Assembly (NCBI RefSeq): GCF_001421505.1
Contig: NZ_LMKL01000005.1
Location: 62,001 to 126,000, forward strand
Origin: Sphingomonas sp. Leaf17
GTDB lineage: Bacteria; Pseudomonadota; Alphaproteobacteria; Sphingomonadales; Sphingomonadaceae
Length of the DNA: 64,000 nucleotides
Direction of reading: 5' to 3'
Shown piece by piece: positions 32,941 through 43,994 of the stretch. Position 1 is the stretch's first letter; each line of letters starts with the position of its first letter. The position numbers and the translations under genes are program-made. Below the pieces are notes generated by a model. That model made no database searches. It was not told the DNA's origin and saw nothing but the letters and a program-made list of their open reading frames with translations.

Positions 32941-34170
32941 ATGGGCGTGTCGACGAAGCGGGCGAAACCCGGGCTGCACGGTTTCGACGCCGCACGTCTG
33001 GAGCGGATCGACGTATTCATCGCCGATCGGTACATCGAAACCGGTATCCTGCCGCACGCCCAGCTGCTCATCGCCCGCGACGGCGCGGTCGTGCATTTCA
33101 GCAGTCAGGGTGCCGCCCGCGACGGCCACGGCCGCACGATCGACGAAGGATCGCTGTTCCGCATCGCCTCGATGACCAAGCCGGTGACCTCGGTCGCGTT
33201 CATGATGCTGGTCGAGGCGGGCCTAGTCGCGCTCGACGATCCCGTATCGCTGGTGCTGCCCGAATTTGCCGACATCGGTGTCTATGACGGCGGCGGCGGC
33301 GGCATGCCGTTCGTTACCCGCCGGCCCGCCCAGCCGATGCGGATGATCGACCTGCTGCGTCACACCGCCGGCCTGACCTACAGTTTCCAGAACCGCTCGA
33401 ACATCGACGCCGCCTACCGCACCGGCAAGCTCGAACGCTGGCACGGCGGCCATGATCTCGACGGCTTCGTCGCCGCGCTGGGGCAGTTGCCGCTGGAGTT
33501 TTCGCCCGGCTCCGCGTGGAATTACTCGGTGGCGACCGACGTGCTCGGCGCTGTCATCGAGCGCGTGTCCGGCCTGCCGCTCGACCGGTTCCTCGCCACC
33601 CGCATCTTCGCGCCGCTGAAGATGACCGACACCGGTTTCGTCGTGCCGGAGGCCAGCCTCGACCGCCTGACCGACTGCTACACGATCCTGCCGGGCAAGG
33701 GCCGGGTGATGTACGACCGCGGTGAAACGAGCCTGTGGGCCAAAACCCCCCGCCTGCTGTCCGGCGGCGGCGGCCTCGTGTCGTCCACCCTCGACTATCA
33801 CCGCTTCTGCCTGATGCTGCTGAACGGCGGCGAGCTGGACGGCGCGCGGATCCTCGGCCGCAAGACGATCGACCTGATGACCCGCAACCACCTGCCCGGC
33901 GGCGCGGCGCTTCCCGACCTGTCGACCTCGCTGTTCAGCGACGCGGCCGGCACCGGCTTCGGCCTTGGTGTCGCCGTCACGACCGACGTCGCCCGCACGA
34001 TGATGCCGGGGTCGGTCGGCCACTATTTCTGGAGCGGCATGTATTCCACCACCTTCTTCGTCGACCCCGTGGAGCGCGTGACGATGGTGTTCATGACCCA
34101 GCTCAGCCCCATCACCGCCCACCCCATCCACCGCGCGCTGAAGACGATGATCTACGCCGCGATGACCTGA
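32941..34170 (+). CDS. serine hydrolase (class C beta-lactamase/esterase family)
   Basis: A 409-residue protein of the beta-lactamase-related serine hydrolase family (EstB-like). The nucleophile motif SMTK is in [21 protein letters not shown] follows, and the second motif is the Tyr in WNYSVATD. I see no signal peptide, so it is likely cytoplasmic and an esterase or thioester hydrolase rather than a beta-lactamase. Starts at 32932 (ATG), 32941 (ATG) and 32947 (GTG) are possible. The GTG best fits an AGAGG seven bases upstream. It is the first gene of an operon that runs into the FadB-like gene. Confidence 0.85.
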   Translation: MGVSTKRAKPGLHGFDAARLERIDVFIADRYIETGILPHAQLLIARDGAVVHFSSQGAARDGHGRTIDEGSLFRIASMTKPVTSVAFMMLVEAGLVALDDPVSLVLPEFADIGVYDGGGGGMPFVTRRPAQPMRMIDLLRHTAGLTYSFQNRSNIDAAYRTGKLERWHGGHDLDGFVAALGQLPLEFSPGSAWNYSVATDVLGAVIERVSGLPLDRFLATRIFAPLKMTDTGFVVPEASLDRLTDCYTILPGKGRVMYDRGETSLWAKTPRLLSGGGGLVSSTLDYHRFCLMLLNGGELDGARILGRKTIDLMTRNHLPGGAALPDLSTSLFSDAAGTGFGLGVAVTTDVARTMMPGSVGHYFWSGMYSTTFFVDPVERVTMVFMTQLSPITAHPIHRALKTMIYAAMT

Positions 34171-34217
34171 TCTCTCCCCTTACCCAGACACATGCGACCC
34201 GCGCAGGAGACCACGAA

Positions 34218-36248
<2,031 letters not shown>

Positions 36249-36270
36249 ACCTTGCCCGCCCCGCCTTCGT

Positions 36271-36292
36271 GATCCCGGCGCACGTCGGGATC
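36271..36292. repeat. REP-like palindromic fragment
   Basis: GATCCCG (36271-36277) and CGGGATC (36286-36292) pair around an eight-base loop, followed by CCAGAGCC and, 30 bases later, CTGGAATGACG. This resembles the CATCCCGGCGAAAGCCGGGATCC-type palindromes common in sphingomonads. It lies in the 94-base gap between the FadB-like gene and the first dehydrogenase. Confidence 0.55.
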
Positions 36293-36342
36293 CAGAGCCA
36301 TGGGCGGGACACTTCATTGTCTGGAATGACGGAGACGACCCC

Positions 36343-37524
36343 ATGACCGATCTCGACACCTTCCGCACCGAAACCCGCGCATGGCTCGCCGAAAACTGCC
36401 CACCCGAAATGCGCGAACCCGTGCGGTCCGATGCCGATATCTGCTGGGGCGGCCGCAACTTCAAACCGTCCAGCCCCGCGCAGAAGGACTGGATGGACCG
36501 CATGGCCGCGCGCGGCTGGACCGTGCCCGACTGGCCCCGCGCCTATGGCGGCGGCGGCCTGTCGCCGGCCGAAACCAAGATCCTGCGCGAAGAAATGGCG
36601 GCCATAAAGGCGCGCAACCCGCTTAACAGCTTTGGTATTTCGATGCTCGGGCCGGCCCTGCTGAAGTACGGCACCGAGGAGCAGAAGCTAGACCATCTGA
36701 CCAAGATCGCGCGCGGTGAAATCCGCTGGTGCCAGGGTTATTCCGAACCCAATGCCGGATCCGACCTCGCCTCGCTCGCCGCCTCGGCCGAGGATGCGGG
36801 CGATCATTACATCGTGAACGGCCAGAAGGTCTGGACCAGCTACGCCGACAAGGCCGACTGGATCTTCTGCCTCGTCCGTACCGACAAGACCAGCAAACAG
36901 GGCGGAATCAGCTTCGTCCTGTTCGACATGACCTCGCCCGGCGTCTCGACCAAGCCGATCCTGCTCATCTCCGGCTACTCTCCTTTTTGCGAAACCTTCA
37001 TGGACAATGTGAAGGTGCCGAAAAACCAGCGCGTCCATGACGAGAACAAGGGCTGGGACGTCGCCAAATATCTGCTGGGTCACGAGCGCGAAATGATCTC
37101 CGGCATGGGCCTTGGCACCGCCAGCGGCAATCCGCTGATCGACGGCGCGATCGCGACGATCGGCATCGGGCCGGACGGTCGCCTCGCCGACCCGCTGCTC
37201 CGCGCGCAGATCGCCACGTTCGAGGTCCGCGCGAGTGCATTTCGCGCCATGTCCGAACGCTTCATCGACGAGCTGAAGGCCGGCCGCGCGCATCCGGCCC
37301 AGCCCAGCATGATGAAATATTACGGTACCGAACTGAACAAGAGCCGCCACGAACTGATGATGGCCGCCGGCGGGGCCGATGCGCTGGAATGGGAAAGCGT
37401 GGCATCGAACGGCGGGGCCGGTGCCCGCGCGTGGCTGCGTACCAAGGCGAACTCGATCGAGGGCGGCACCAGCGAAATTCAGCTCAACATCGTCGCCAAG
37501 CGGATCCTCGACCTGCCCGCCTGA
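36343..37524 (+). CDS. acyl-CoA dehydrogenase, alpha-type partner of pair 1
   Basis: A 393-residue flavoprotein of the acyl-CoA dehydrogenase fold. Middle-domain motifs include CQGYSEPNAGSDLASL and VNGQKVWTSYAD. The C-terminus has the FAD-contacting GGTSEIQ (374-380), but the region where most family members have QxxGGxG reads GGADALEWE instead. The next gene has the opposite pattern, so the two probably form one mixed oligomer, as known for steroid-degradation heterotetramers. GGAGA precedes the ATG by seven bases. It is closely similar in layout to the 49202-50419 gene. Confidence 0.92.
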   Translation: MTDLDTFRTETRAWLAENCPPEMREPVRSDADICWGGRNFKPSSPAQKDWMDRMAARGWTVPDWPRAYGGGGLSPAETKILREEMAAIKARNPLNSFGISMLGPALLKYGTEEQKLDHLTKIARGEIRWCQGYSEPNAGSDLASLAASAEDAGDHYIVNGQKVWTSYADKADWIFCLVRTDKTSKQGGISFVLFDMTSPGVSTKPILLISGYSPFCETFMDNVKVPKNQRVHDENKGWDVAKYLLGHEREMISGMGLGTASGNPLIDGAIATIGIGPDGRLADPLLRAQIATFEVRASAFRAMSERFIDELKAGRAHPAQPSMMKYYGTELNKSRHELMMAAGGADALEWESVASNGGAGARAWLRTKANSIEGGTSEIQLNIVAKRILDLPA

Positions 37525-37568
37525 AAGCCCGCTCCCTGTCCTCGCATCCTGCCTGAGAAAGACGTTCC

Positions 37569-38696
37569 ATGCCCCTGTTTCTAGACGAAGACCAGACCGC
37601 ATTGCAGGACACGATCCGCGATTTTGTGGCGGACCATGCGCCGGTCAGCCACATGCGGGCGTTGCGCGACGCCAACGACCCGGTCGGCTTTTCGCGCGAC
37701 CTGTGGAAATCCTTTGCCGACATGGGTTTCACCGGCGTTCTTGTCGATGAATCGCATGGTGGTATGGGCATGGGGCATGTCGAGGCGGGTGTGGTGCTGG
37801 AGGAGATCGGCCGCAACCTGTCGCCTTCCCCGTTCCTGTCCACCGCCGTTGCCGCCGTCGCCGCACTGAAGGGCACGGCGCAGGCCGATCGCTGGTTTCC
37901 CGGCATCGTCGCCGGCGACGTCGTCGCCGCGCTTGCGATCGACGACGGGCCGAAACACCGTGACAGCATCGCATTGAAGGCGACCCGCTCGGGCAACGGC
38001 TTCACCCTGAATGGCACCAAGCAGTTCGTCACCCATGGTCATGTCGCCGACCTGCTGATCGTCGCCGCCCGCACCGCCGGCGACGCGGGCGACCGCGACG
38101 GCGTGACCCTGTTCGCGGTCGAACGCGATGCGCCCGGTCTGACCGCGACACCCGAACGGCTGGCGGACTCGAGCCTCGCCGCCCGCCTCTCCTTCGACGG
38201 CGTGACCGTGGATGCTGACGCGGTGATCGGCGAGGTCGATGCCGGCCGCGTCGTGCTCGACCGCCTGCTCCACGCCGGCCGCGCCGGTGCCGCCGCCGAG
38301 CTGGTCGGGGTCGGCTCCGGCGCGATGGACCGGACCGTCGCCTATCTGAAGGAACGCAAGCAGTTCGGTGTACGGATCGGCAGTTTCCAGGCGCTGCAAC
38401 ACCGTGCCGCGCATCTCTATTCGGAAATGGAGGTCGCCCGCGCCGCCGTCCTGAAGGCACAGCAACTGCTCGACGCCCGCTCGCCCGAGGCCGACGCGGC
38501 GGTATCGGTCGCCAAGGCGATGACCGCGATGGCGACGACGCTCAGCGTGCAGGAGGGGATCCAGATGCACGGCGGCATCGGCATGACCGACGAATATGAC
38601 ATCGGCTTCTACATGAAGCGCGCGCGCGTCCTGAGCGAAATGTTCGGCGATGCCAATTTCCACGCCGACCGCGTGGCGCTGGCGGCGGGATACTGA
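37569..38696 (+). CDS. acyl-CoA dehydrogenase, beta-type partner of pair 1
   Basis: A 375-residue acyl-CoA dehydrogenase-like protein. It keeps the cofactor motif HGGIGMTDE (334-342) and the substrate-domain helix ERKQFGVRIGSFQALQHRAAHLY, but lacks the IYEGTSEIQ-type C-terminal motif and ends in FHADRVALAAGY. This complements the upstream alpha-type gene 45 bases away. The substrate is unknown. It is a paralogue of the 48054-49121 gene, which has the same split of motifs. Confidence 0.92.
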   Translation: MPLFLDEDQTALQDTIRDFVADHAPVSHMRALRDANDPVGFSRDLWKSFADMGFTGVLVDESHGGMGMGHVEAGVVLEEIGRNLSPSPFLSTAVAAVAALKGTAQADRWFPGIVAGDVVAALAIDDGPKHRDSIALKATRSGNGFTLNGTKQFVTHGHVADLLIVAARTAGDAGDRDGVTLFAVERDAPGLTATPERLADSSLAARLSFDGVTVDADAVIGEVDAGRVVLDRLLHAGRAGAAAELVGVGSGAMDRTVAYLKERKQFGVRIGSFQALQHRAAHLYSEMEVARAAVLKAQQLLDARSPEADAAVSVAKAMTAMATTLSVQEGIQMHGGIGMTDEYDIGFYMKRARVLSEMFGDANFHADRVALAAGY

Positions 38697-38762
38697 GGCC
38701 GGAATTGACCCTCCGTCGTCTCGGGGCTGCTCCCGCCGACGACGAACAAGAGCCTGAATCGC

Positions 38763-39653
38763 ATGGACCTGAACACCAATCCTGACACCAGTCCTGAGGA
38801 TCTGGCCCGCGGTCTCGTCGCGTTGCTGGATGTCGAGGAAATCGACACCGACCTGTATCGCGGCCCCCGGCAACCGGGCGGCGAAGGTCGTGTGTTCGGC
38901 GGTCAGGTCATCGCCCAGGCCCTGCAGGCCGCACAGCGATCGACCGACGGCGGCAAGGTCGCCCATTCGCTCCACGCCTATTTCATGCGGCCCGGCAGCG
39001 AGGATCACCCGATCGTGTACCGGGTGGAACGTGATTTCGACGGACGCAGCTTCGCCAACCGACGCGTGGTCGCGATGCAGCGCGGCATGCCGATCCTGAA
39101 CCTTGCCGCATCGTTCCAGACGCCCGAAACCGGGCTGGCGCATCAGGCGACGATGCCCGACGTGCCCGCGCCGGACGGGCTGCGATCCGAACGCGACCTG
39201 CGGGCCGAGGCGGTCGATGCGATCCCGCCGAAGTTCCGCCGCCACATGCTGCGCGCGCGGCCGATCGAGATCCGCCCGGTGACGCCGCGCGACTGGGCCA
39301 GCCCCGTGGCCCAGCCGCCGTTGCAGCACAGCTGGTTCCGCGTCTGCGCCGGCGTCGGCGACGATCCCGCGATCCACCGCGCGATCCTGGCCTATGCCTC
39401 CGACATGCAGTTGCTCGGCACCTGCACCCTGCCCCACGCCGTCAACTGGATGACGCACAATCTCCAGACCGCCAGCCTCGATCACGCGATCTGGCTGCAC
39501 GACAATTTCCGCATCGACGACTGGCTGCTCTACGCCACCGACAGCCCCTGGGCCGGGCACGCCCGCGGCTTCAATCGCGGCAGCATCTTCACCCGCGACG
39601 GCCGGCTGGTCGCCAGCGTCGCGCAGGAGGGGCTGATCCGCCTGCGCGACTGA
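38763..39653 (+). CDS. tesB: acyl-CoA thioesterase II
   Basis: Hydrolyses acyl-CoAs to free CoA and acid, possibly to release CoA from dead-end esters. The 296-residue double-hotdog protein shows typical TesB segments: YRGPRQPGGEGRVFGGQVIAQALQAA, SLHAYFMRPGSEDHPIVY and the C-terminal HDNFRIDDWLLYATDSPWAGHARGFNRG. The catalytic Asp/Gln/Thr region is intact by eye. Last gene of the plus-strand operon, followed by a terminator. Confidence 0.93.
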   Translation: MDLNTNPDTSPEDLARGLVALLDVEEIDTDLYRGPRQPGGEGRVFGGQVIAQALQAAQRSTDGGKVAHSLHAYFMRPGSEDHPIVYRVERDFDGRSFANRRVVAMQRGMPILNLAASFQTPETGLAHQATMPDVPAPDGLRSERDLRAEAVDAIPPKFRRHMLRARPIEIRPVTPRDWASPVAQPPLQHSWFRVCAGVGDDPAIHRAILAYASDMQLLGTCTLPHAVNWMTHNLQTASLDHAIWLHDNFRIDDWLLYATDSPWAGHARGFNRGSIFTRDGRLVASVAQEGLIRLRD

Positions 39654-39678
39654 CGGTATCGGGTCGCATCGGAAAAAC

Positions 39679-39702
39679 CGCTGTCCTATTGCAGCGATTT
39701 TT
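39679..39702 (+). terminator. Rho-independent terminator after the tesB operon
   Basis: CGCTG (39679-39683) pairs with CAGCG (39692-39696) around an eight-base loop and is followed by a run of five T at 39698-39702. It lies 26 bases after the tesB stop. The rest of the gap to the next gene (39703-39843) shows only a GTAACCTTTGTAACCTT direct repeat. Confidence 0.7.
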
Positions 39703-39843
39703 GCTTCACCCTTGAGGATGCAATCCAACGCCGCCCTCGAATGCCGACGTCACATCCGAAGTGCACACTTTTCCCGCAAACCCCGTCCCCCTGTCCACAT
39801 AGGCTACCCCCCGCTCCCGGTGTAACCTTTGTAACCTTCCGGA

Positions 39844-40974
39844 TCACTCCGTCTCCGGCTCGCCTTCCCTGTTCGGCATGACATACCGGACGCGTTCGAT
39901 GCAGCCGACATAGCCCTGCGACGGCGGCTGGGTCGCCTGGCGGATGACCTGCATCGCCGCATCCCCGAACGCCGCCGCCGGCTCCGCCGCGATCACCCGG
40001 ACATTGCCGGTCTGCCCCCACGGCGCGACATCGAACGCGACGACCGCCCAGCCCTCGATCCGCCGCCGGCTGAACGCGGTGGGATAGCGCAGCACCGGTT
40101 TTGTCGCCCACCCTGTCTCGATCGGGCAGGTCGATCCTGCCGGCCGCACCTTCAGGGCTTCCGGCGATACCGGAGCCGCCAGCGCCGCCCCGCGCCGCCA
40201 ATAGGGATAGGCGCAGCCCCGCCGCTTGCCCGGCTCGAACCGCGACCGCCCGACGGCCGTCACCGCCGCCCGGTCCAGCGCGGCATTGCCGCTGGAATAC
40301 CGCACACCGATCGCTGATGGCTTGCCGGACGCGCCGATGTCGTAACCCACCAGCGTCCAGTCGCTGGTTCCCGGCTCCTGCGGGATCGCCTTGAAGTCGG
40401 GATAGGCCCGAAGGCGAACCTCGGGCGGTGGTGTCATGCAGTCCGTGTCCGGCGCGAATCCCCGCGCATAGGCCGCGCGTGGCGGACGGACCTCGGGAAA
40501 GATCGTCGCCGCCACCACCATCTGCGCCGGTGCCTCTTCGATGGTCGCCTGCGTGGCGGTGAACCGGATCTCGCACCCGGTCCGCGCTGCGCCGGACGCG
40601 AACCGTGCGGCCGCCAGCGCGGGCACGATATCCTGGCTGCCGTCGCCATAGGCATCGCGTGCCCGGCCGATCGCGTGGGGTCGCCCAGCGGAATCGATCG
40701 CGAACGTCACCACGACCGGCATCGACGATGGTGCTGCCGGATAACGCTGTACGATGACCGGATCGACCCGGGGACCGCGCACAACGGCCTGTACCACGCC
40801 ACCGCAGCTTACAGGCCCTGCGTCCCAGCCAAGCACGCGAGGCGACGGTGGCCGCCAGACCGGTGGGGCTATTTGCGGCATCGGCGCCGATGGCGCGACA
40901 TGAACGACCGGCGGACTCTGCGCTCCGCCAAGCAACAGGGTTAGAATTGTGAGACTCGGAGCTAGGTACCTCAT
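39844..40974 (-). CDS. secreted protein with three TonB_C-like repeats
   Basis: A 376-residue protein with a signal peptide (about 1-20) and a short proline-rich stretch, then three copies of a domain of about 100 residues that resembles the TonB C-terminal fold. Each copy has a strand pattern of the type VVVTFAIDSAGRPHAIGRA and ends in PALAAARF. Each is bracketed by two cysteines: C57/C134, C179/C254 and C283/C358, spaced 77, 75 and 75. No N-terminal ExbB-interaction helix is evident, so it is unlikely to be a conventional TonB. It lies 42 bases after the SDR gene on the same strand and may end the kinase/dehydrogenase operon. Starts at 40974 and 40995 are both possible. Confidence 0.75.
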   Translation of the reverse strand: MRYLAPSLTILTLLLGGAQSPPVVHVAPSAPMPQIAPPVWRPPSPRVLGWDAGPVSCGGVVQAVVRGPRVDPVIVQRYPAAPSSMPVVVTFAIDSAGRPHAIGRARDAYGDGSQDIVPALAAARFASGAARTGCEIRFTATQATIEEAPAQMVVAATIFPEVRPPRAAYARGFAPDTDCMTPPPEVRLRAYPDFKAIPQEPGTSDWTLVGYDIGASGKPSAIGVRYSSGNAALDRAAVTAVGRSRFEPGKRRGCAYPYWRRGAALAAPVSPEALKVRPAGSTCPIETGWATKPVLRYPTAFSRRRIEGWAVVAFDVAPWGQTGNVRVIAAEPAAAFGDAAMQVIRQATQPPSQGYVGCIERVRYVMPNREGEPETE

Positions 40975-40986
40975 GGAGCGAAGGAT

Positions 40987-41006
40987 GATCCGCATCTGCG
41001 CGGATC
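40987..41006 (-). other. hairpin between SDR and triple-repeat gene
   Basis: GATCCGC (40987-40993) and GCGGATC (41000-41006) form a seven-base stem with a six-base loop in the 42-base gap. There is no T-run on the minus strand, so it may be an attenuator or processing site instead of a full terminator. It could also mask the start region of the downstream gene. Confidence 0.5.
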
Positions 41007-41016
41007 ACAAGTCTGC

Positions 41017-41817
41017 TCAGACGGCGGTCCTGCCATAATCCTGTCGCGTCACCGGATGACTGGACGACAGCCCGCCATCCACCGCCAGCGCCTGCCCGTT
41101 GACATAGCTCGCCTCGGCGGATGCCAGGAACAGGATGACGTTCGCCAGTTCCTCCGCCTGCGCACCCCGACGCAGCGGGTTCAACCGACCGACCCGGTCG
41201 ATCTTGCCCGCATCGCGCGCATAGTCGAACGTCGGTTTCGTCATGCCCGTCTCGGTCAGGCCCGGGCAGATCGCATTGACGCGCACGTTAGACCCGGACA
41301 ATTGCTGTGCTGCGACCTGCGCCAGATTGATGACGCCAGCCTTGGACGCGGAATAGGCGGGTGATCCGGCCCCCGATCGCAGCCCCGCCACGCTGGCCGT
41401 CAGCACGATCGCCCCGCCGCCGCGCTCGGCGATCAGCGGTGCCGCATGCTTGATGGCGAGGAACGGCCCGATCAGGTTGATCCGCAGCACGTCGGTCATC
41501 AGTGCCACGTCGGTGTCGAAGATGTTCGCCATCCCGCCCGAAATCCCGGCATTGGCCACCATCACGTCCAGCCCGCCATGGGCATCGCACGCCAGCGCGA
41601 TGGTGCGGACGACATCCTCCTCGCGGCCGGCATCCATGCGAATGGCCCGGGCAATCCCGCCGGCCTCGCCGATCATCCGCGCGGTATCGTCCACGCCTTC
41701 GCTGATATCGGCGGCGACGACAGAGCCACCCTCTGCCGCGAACGCCAGCGCGGCGGCGCGACCGATGCCGGATCCCGCCCCGGTGACGATGATGGAGCGA
41801 TCGGCGAAACGCGTCAT
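41017..41817 (-). CDS. short-chain dehydrogenase/reductase
   Basis: A 266-residue classical SDR, NAD(P)-dependent. The cofactor motif TGAGSGIG spans 12-19, NAG is at 89-91, and the catalytic triad is S142, Y155 and K159 (YSASK). Asp at the end of the second strand (AADIS) points to NAD preference. The substrate is likely a hydroxy/keto intermediate in the same operon. The ATG overlaps the stop of the kinase-like gene as ATGA. Confidence 0.92.
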   Translation of the reverse strand: MTRFADRSIIVTGAGSGIGRAAALAFAAEGGSVVAADISEGVDDTARMIGEAGGIARAIRMDAGREEDVVRTIALACDAHGGLDVMVANAGISGGMANIFDTDVALMTDVLRINLIGPFLAIKHAAPLIAERGGGAIVLTASVAGLRSGAGSPAYSASKAGVINLAQVAAQQLSGSNVRVNAICPGLTETGMTKPTFDYARDAGKIDRVGRLNPLRRGAQAEELANVILFLASAEASYVNGQALAVDGGLSSSHPVTRQDYGRTAV

Positions 41818-42878
41818 GCGCCGGCCTTCACCGCAAAGGCCCACGCCGCGTCCGCCAGCCCATGGATTCGCGCGACCGTCTGCTCGGCCTGTGCGCTGGA
41901 GGCGGTGCCGTCGATGATCCGCCGCTTGATCCCCTGAACGATGCCGGTCAGGCGGAACAGGTTGTAGGCGAAATACCAGTTCAGGTCGGGCACGCCGTCC
42001 CGCCCGGTCGCGGCGCAATATCGTTCGACCACCGCCTCGACGGTCGGGATGCCCGTTTCCGGCCCGGTCAGCCCCTGCACGCCCGATCGCCCCTCCGGCT
42101 CGGTCACCCAGCTCATCAGGAAATACGAGAAATCGGCCAGCGGATCGCCCAGCGTCGACAATTCCCAGTCGAGTACCGCGATGACGCGCGGTGCGTCGCT
42201 GGCGAAGATCATGTTGTCGACGCGGTAATCGCCGTGGACGATCGACGTCGCCGTCTGTTCGGGCAGGGTACGCGGCAGCCAGTCGATCAGCCGCTCGACC
42301 GAGTCCATCCGCTCCGTTTCCGCCGCGCGATACTGCTTGGTCCAGCGGGCGACCTGCCGCTCGAAGTAGTTGCCCGGCTTGCCATAGCTTTCCAGACCGG
42401 CCGCAGCATAATCGGTAGTGTGCAGGGCGGCGAGCGTATCGACCATCGCCGCGTAACGCGCACTCCGGTCGTCCGGCGTCAGGCCGGGCATCGCCCCGTC
42501 CCAGATCGTCCGCCCCTCGACCATCTCCATCACATAGAAGGCTGAACCGATGACGGCCGGATCCTCGCACAGGCCATAGGGGCGCGGCACGGGAAAGCCG
42601 GTCGGGTGCAGCCCGGCGATGACCCGGTATTCCCGGTCGACCGCATGGGCCGATGGCAGGATCGGACCGAACGGCTTGCGCCGCAGGACATAGGCCTTGT
42701 CCGGCGTGTCGAGCCGATAGGTCGGGTTGGACTGACCGCCGGCGAACTTGGCATAGGACAGCGGCCCGGCGAAGCCGTCGACCGCCCCGCGCATCCAGTC
42801 GCCCAGGCGGTCAAGGTCGATGCGGTCCCGTTCGCCAACGGCGATCGTCCCTTCCATGCCCGCCGATGCGGCGCTCAT
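41814..42878 (-). CDS. phosphotransferase family protein, ACAD10/11 kinase-domain type
   Basis: A 354-residue protein of the aminoglycoside-phosphotransferase/ChoK fold. Kinase residues are intact: Lys near 68 (YVLRRKPFG), the HGDYRVDN motif (H215, D217, N222) and the metal-binding D237 in [16 protein letters not shown]. From memory, its middle part ([33 protein letters not shown]) closely resembles the N-terminal kinase domain of animal ACAD11. That domain phosphorylates 4-hydroxyacyl-CoA. In bacteria LvaA does the same in levulinate breakdown. So the substrate is likely a gamma-hydroxy acyl-CoA. Coupled to the ADH (ATGA overlap) and SDR. Confidence 0.9.
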   Translation of the reverse strand: MSAASAGMEGTIAVGERDRIDLDRLGDWMRGAVDGFAGPLSYAKFAGGQSNPTYRLDTPDKAYVLRRKPFGPILPSAHAVDREYRVIAGLHPTGFPVPRPYGLCEDPAVIGSAFYVMEMVEGRTIWDGAMPGLTPDDRSARYAAMVDTLAALHTTDYAAAGLESYGKPGNYFERQVARWTKQYRAAETERMDSVERLIDWLPRTLPEQTATSIVHGDYRVDNMIFASDAPRVIAVLDWELSTLGDPLADFSYFLMSWVTEPEGRSGVQGLTGPETGIPTVEAVVERYCAATGRDGVPDLNWYFAYNLFRLTGIVQGIKRRIIDGTASSAQAEQTVARIHGLADAAWAFAVKAGA

Positions 42879-43957
42879 GCGAAGGTCACCACGCTGCGGG
42901 TCGCATCACCCCGGCGCAGTTCGTCGAACGCATCGTTGATCCGCTCCAGCGGCAGGCGCTCGGCGATGATCGTGTCGAGGTCCAGTTGCCCGCGCATGTA
43001 GAAATCGACCAGCCGGGGAATATCGACCGGAAACCGGTTCGATCCCATCAGGCCACCCTGCAACCGCTTGCCCGCCAGCAGGTCCATCGCCGACAGGCCG
43101 ACCTTCTCCCCCAGCGGCATCATGCCAAGGATCGTCGCGGTGCCGCCCCGACGCAGTACCTTGACCGCCGTTGCCGCCGATTGCGGGCGACCGACCGCCT
43201 CGATCGCGTGGTGGACGCCGCCTTTGGTCAACGCGATCACCTCCTCCGCCGCGGTGTCGGACAGCGCGTCGAAACTGTGCGTCGCGCCCAGCTTTTCGGC
43301 GATCGTGCGCTTTTCCGGAACCGGATCCAGCGCGATGATTCTGGCCGCGCCGGCGATCTTCGCCGCGTTGATTGCGGCCAGACCGATCCCGCCGCACCCG
43401 ACCACGCACACCGTCTCGCCCGGCGTTACGTCGGTGGTATTGAACACCGCGCCGGCGCCTGTCGTGATCGCGCAGCCGAGCAGCGCCGCGCGGTCCATCG
43501 GCATGTCGCGGTCGATCGCGACGCAGGCATGTTCGTGGACCAGCATCATTTCCGCATAGGCGGACAGGTTCAGCATCTGCGCGATCGGCCTGTCGCCGAG
43601 CATCAGCCGCGCCGGCGCACCCTTGGGCCGCCGAACGCTCGGATCGACGCACAGCGACAGGCGGCCGGTGACGCAGAACTCGCAATGTCCGCAGAACGCC
43701 GACAGGCAGGTGACGACGTGATCGCCGACCTTCACGGTCGACACGTCGCTGCCGACCGCCTCGACCACGCCCGCCGCCTCATGGCCGGGAATCGTCGGCA
43801 TCGCGTGCGGATAGGCCCCGTCGACGAAGTGCAGGTCGGACCGGCACACACCCACCGCCACCGTGCGGATAAGTACCTCGCGCGGGGCGGGCTTCGACAC
43901 CGTGACGTCTTCGATCGACAGCGGCGTGTTCGCTTCAAAAAGAACGGCGGCTTTCAC
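42875..43957 (-). CDS. zinc-dependent alcohol dehydrogenase (MDR family)
   Basis: A 360-residue medium-chain dehydrogenase. The catalytic zinc site is C38 and H59-E60, the structural zinc has C89, C92, C95 and C103, and the NAD site is VGCGGIGLAAINAAK. Layout is that of class III-like or benzyl/aryl alcohol dehydrogenases. The start is a GTG at 43957 with GGAG six bases upstream, and the longer frame upstream is shadow. It sits between the ACAD and the kinase in the operon and overlaps the kinase ATG. Confidence 0.92.
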   Translation of the reverse strand: MKAAVLFEANTPLSIEDVTVSKPAPREVLIRTVAVGVCRSDLHFVDGAYPHAMPTIPGHEAAGVVEAVGSDVSTVKVGDHVVTCLSAFCGHCEFCVTGRLSLCVDPSVRRPKGAPARLMLGDRPIAQMLNLSAYAEMMLVHEHACVAIDRDMPMDRAALLGCAITTGAGAVFNTTDVTPGETVCVVGCGGIGLAAINAAKIAGAARIIALDPVPEKRTIAEKLGATHSFDALSDTAAEEVIALTKGGVHHAIEAVGRPQSAATAVKVLRRGGTATILGMMPLGEKVGLSAMDLLAGKRLQGGLMGSNRFPVDIPRLVDFYMRGQLDLDTIIAERLPLERINDAFDELRRGDATRSVVTFA

Positions 43958-43994
43958 AAGGATCTCCGAATGACTGCGACAAGAGAACGGTGGA

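Noticed and set aside
32941..34170. Calling the serine hydrolase a true beta-lactamase
   Set aside because: No signal peptide, and the gene lies in a CoA-ester operon; the family is mostly esterases.
37581..39728. Minus-strand open frame of 715 residues opposite the second dehydrogenase and tesB
   Set aside because: Antisense shadow; low-complexity Asp/Val/Arg composition with no domain.
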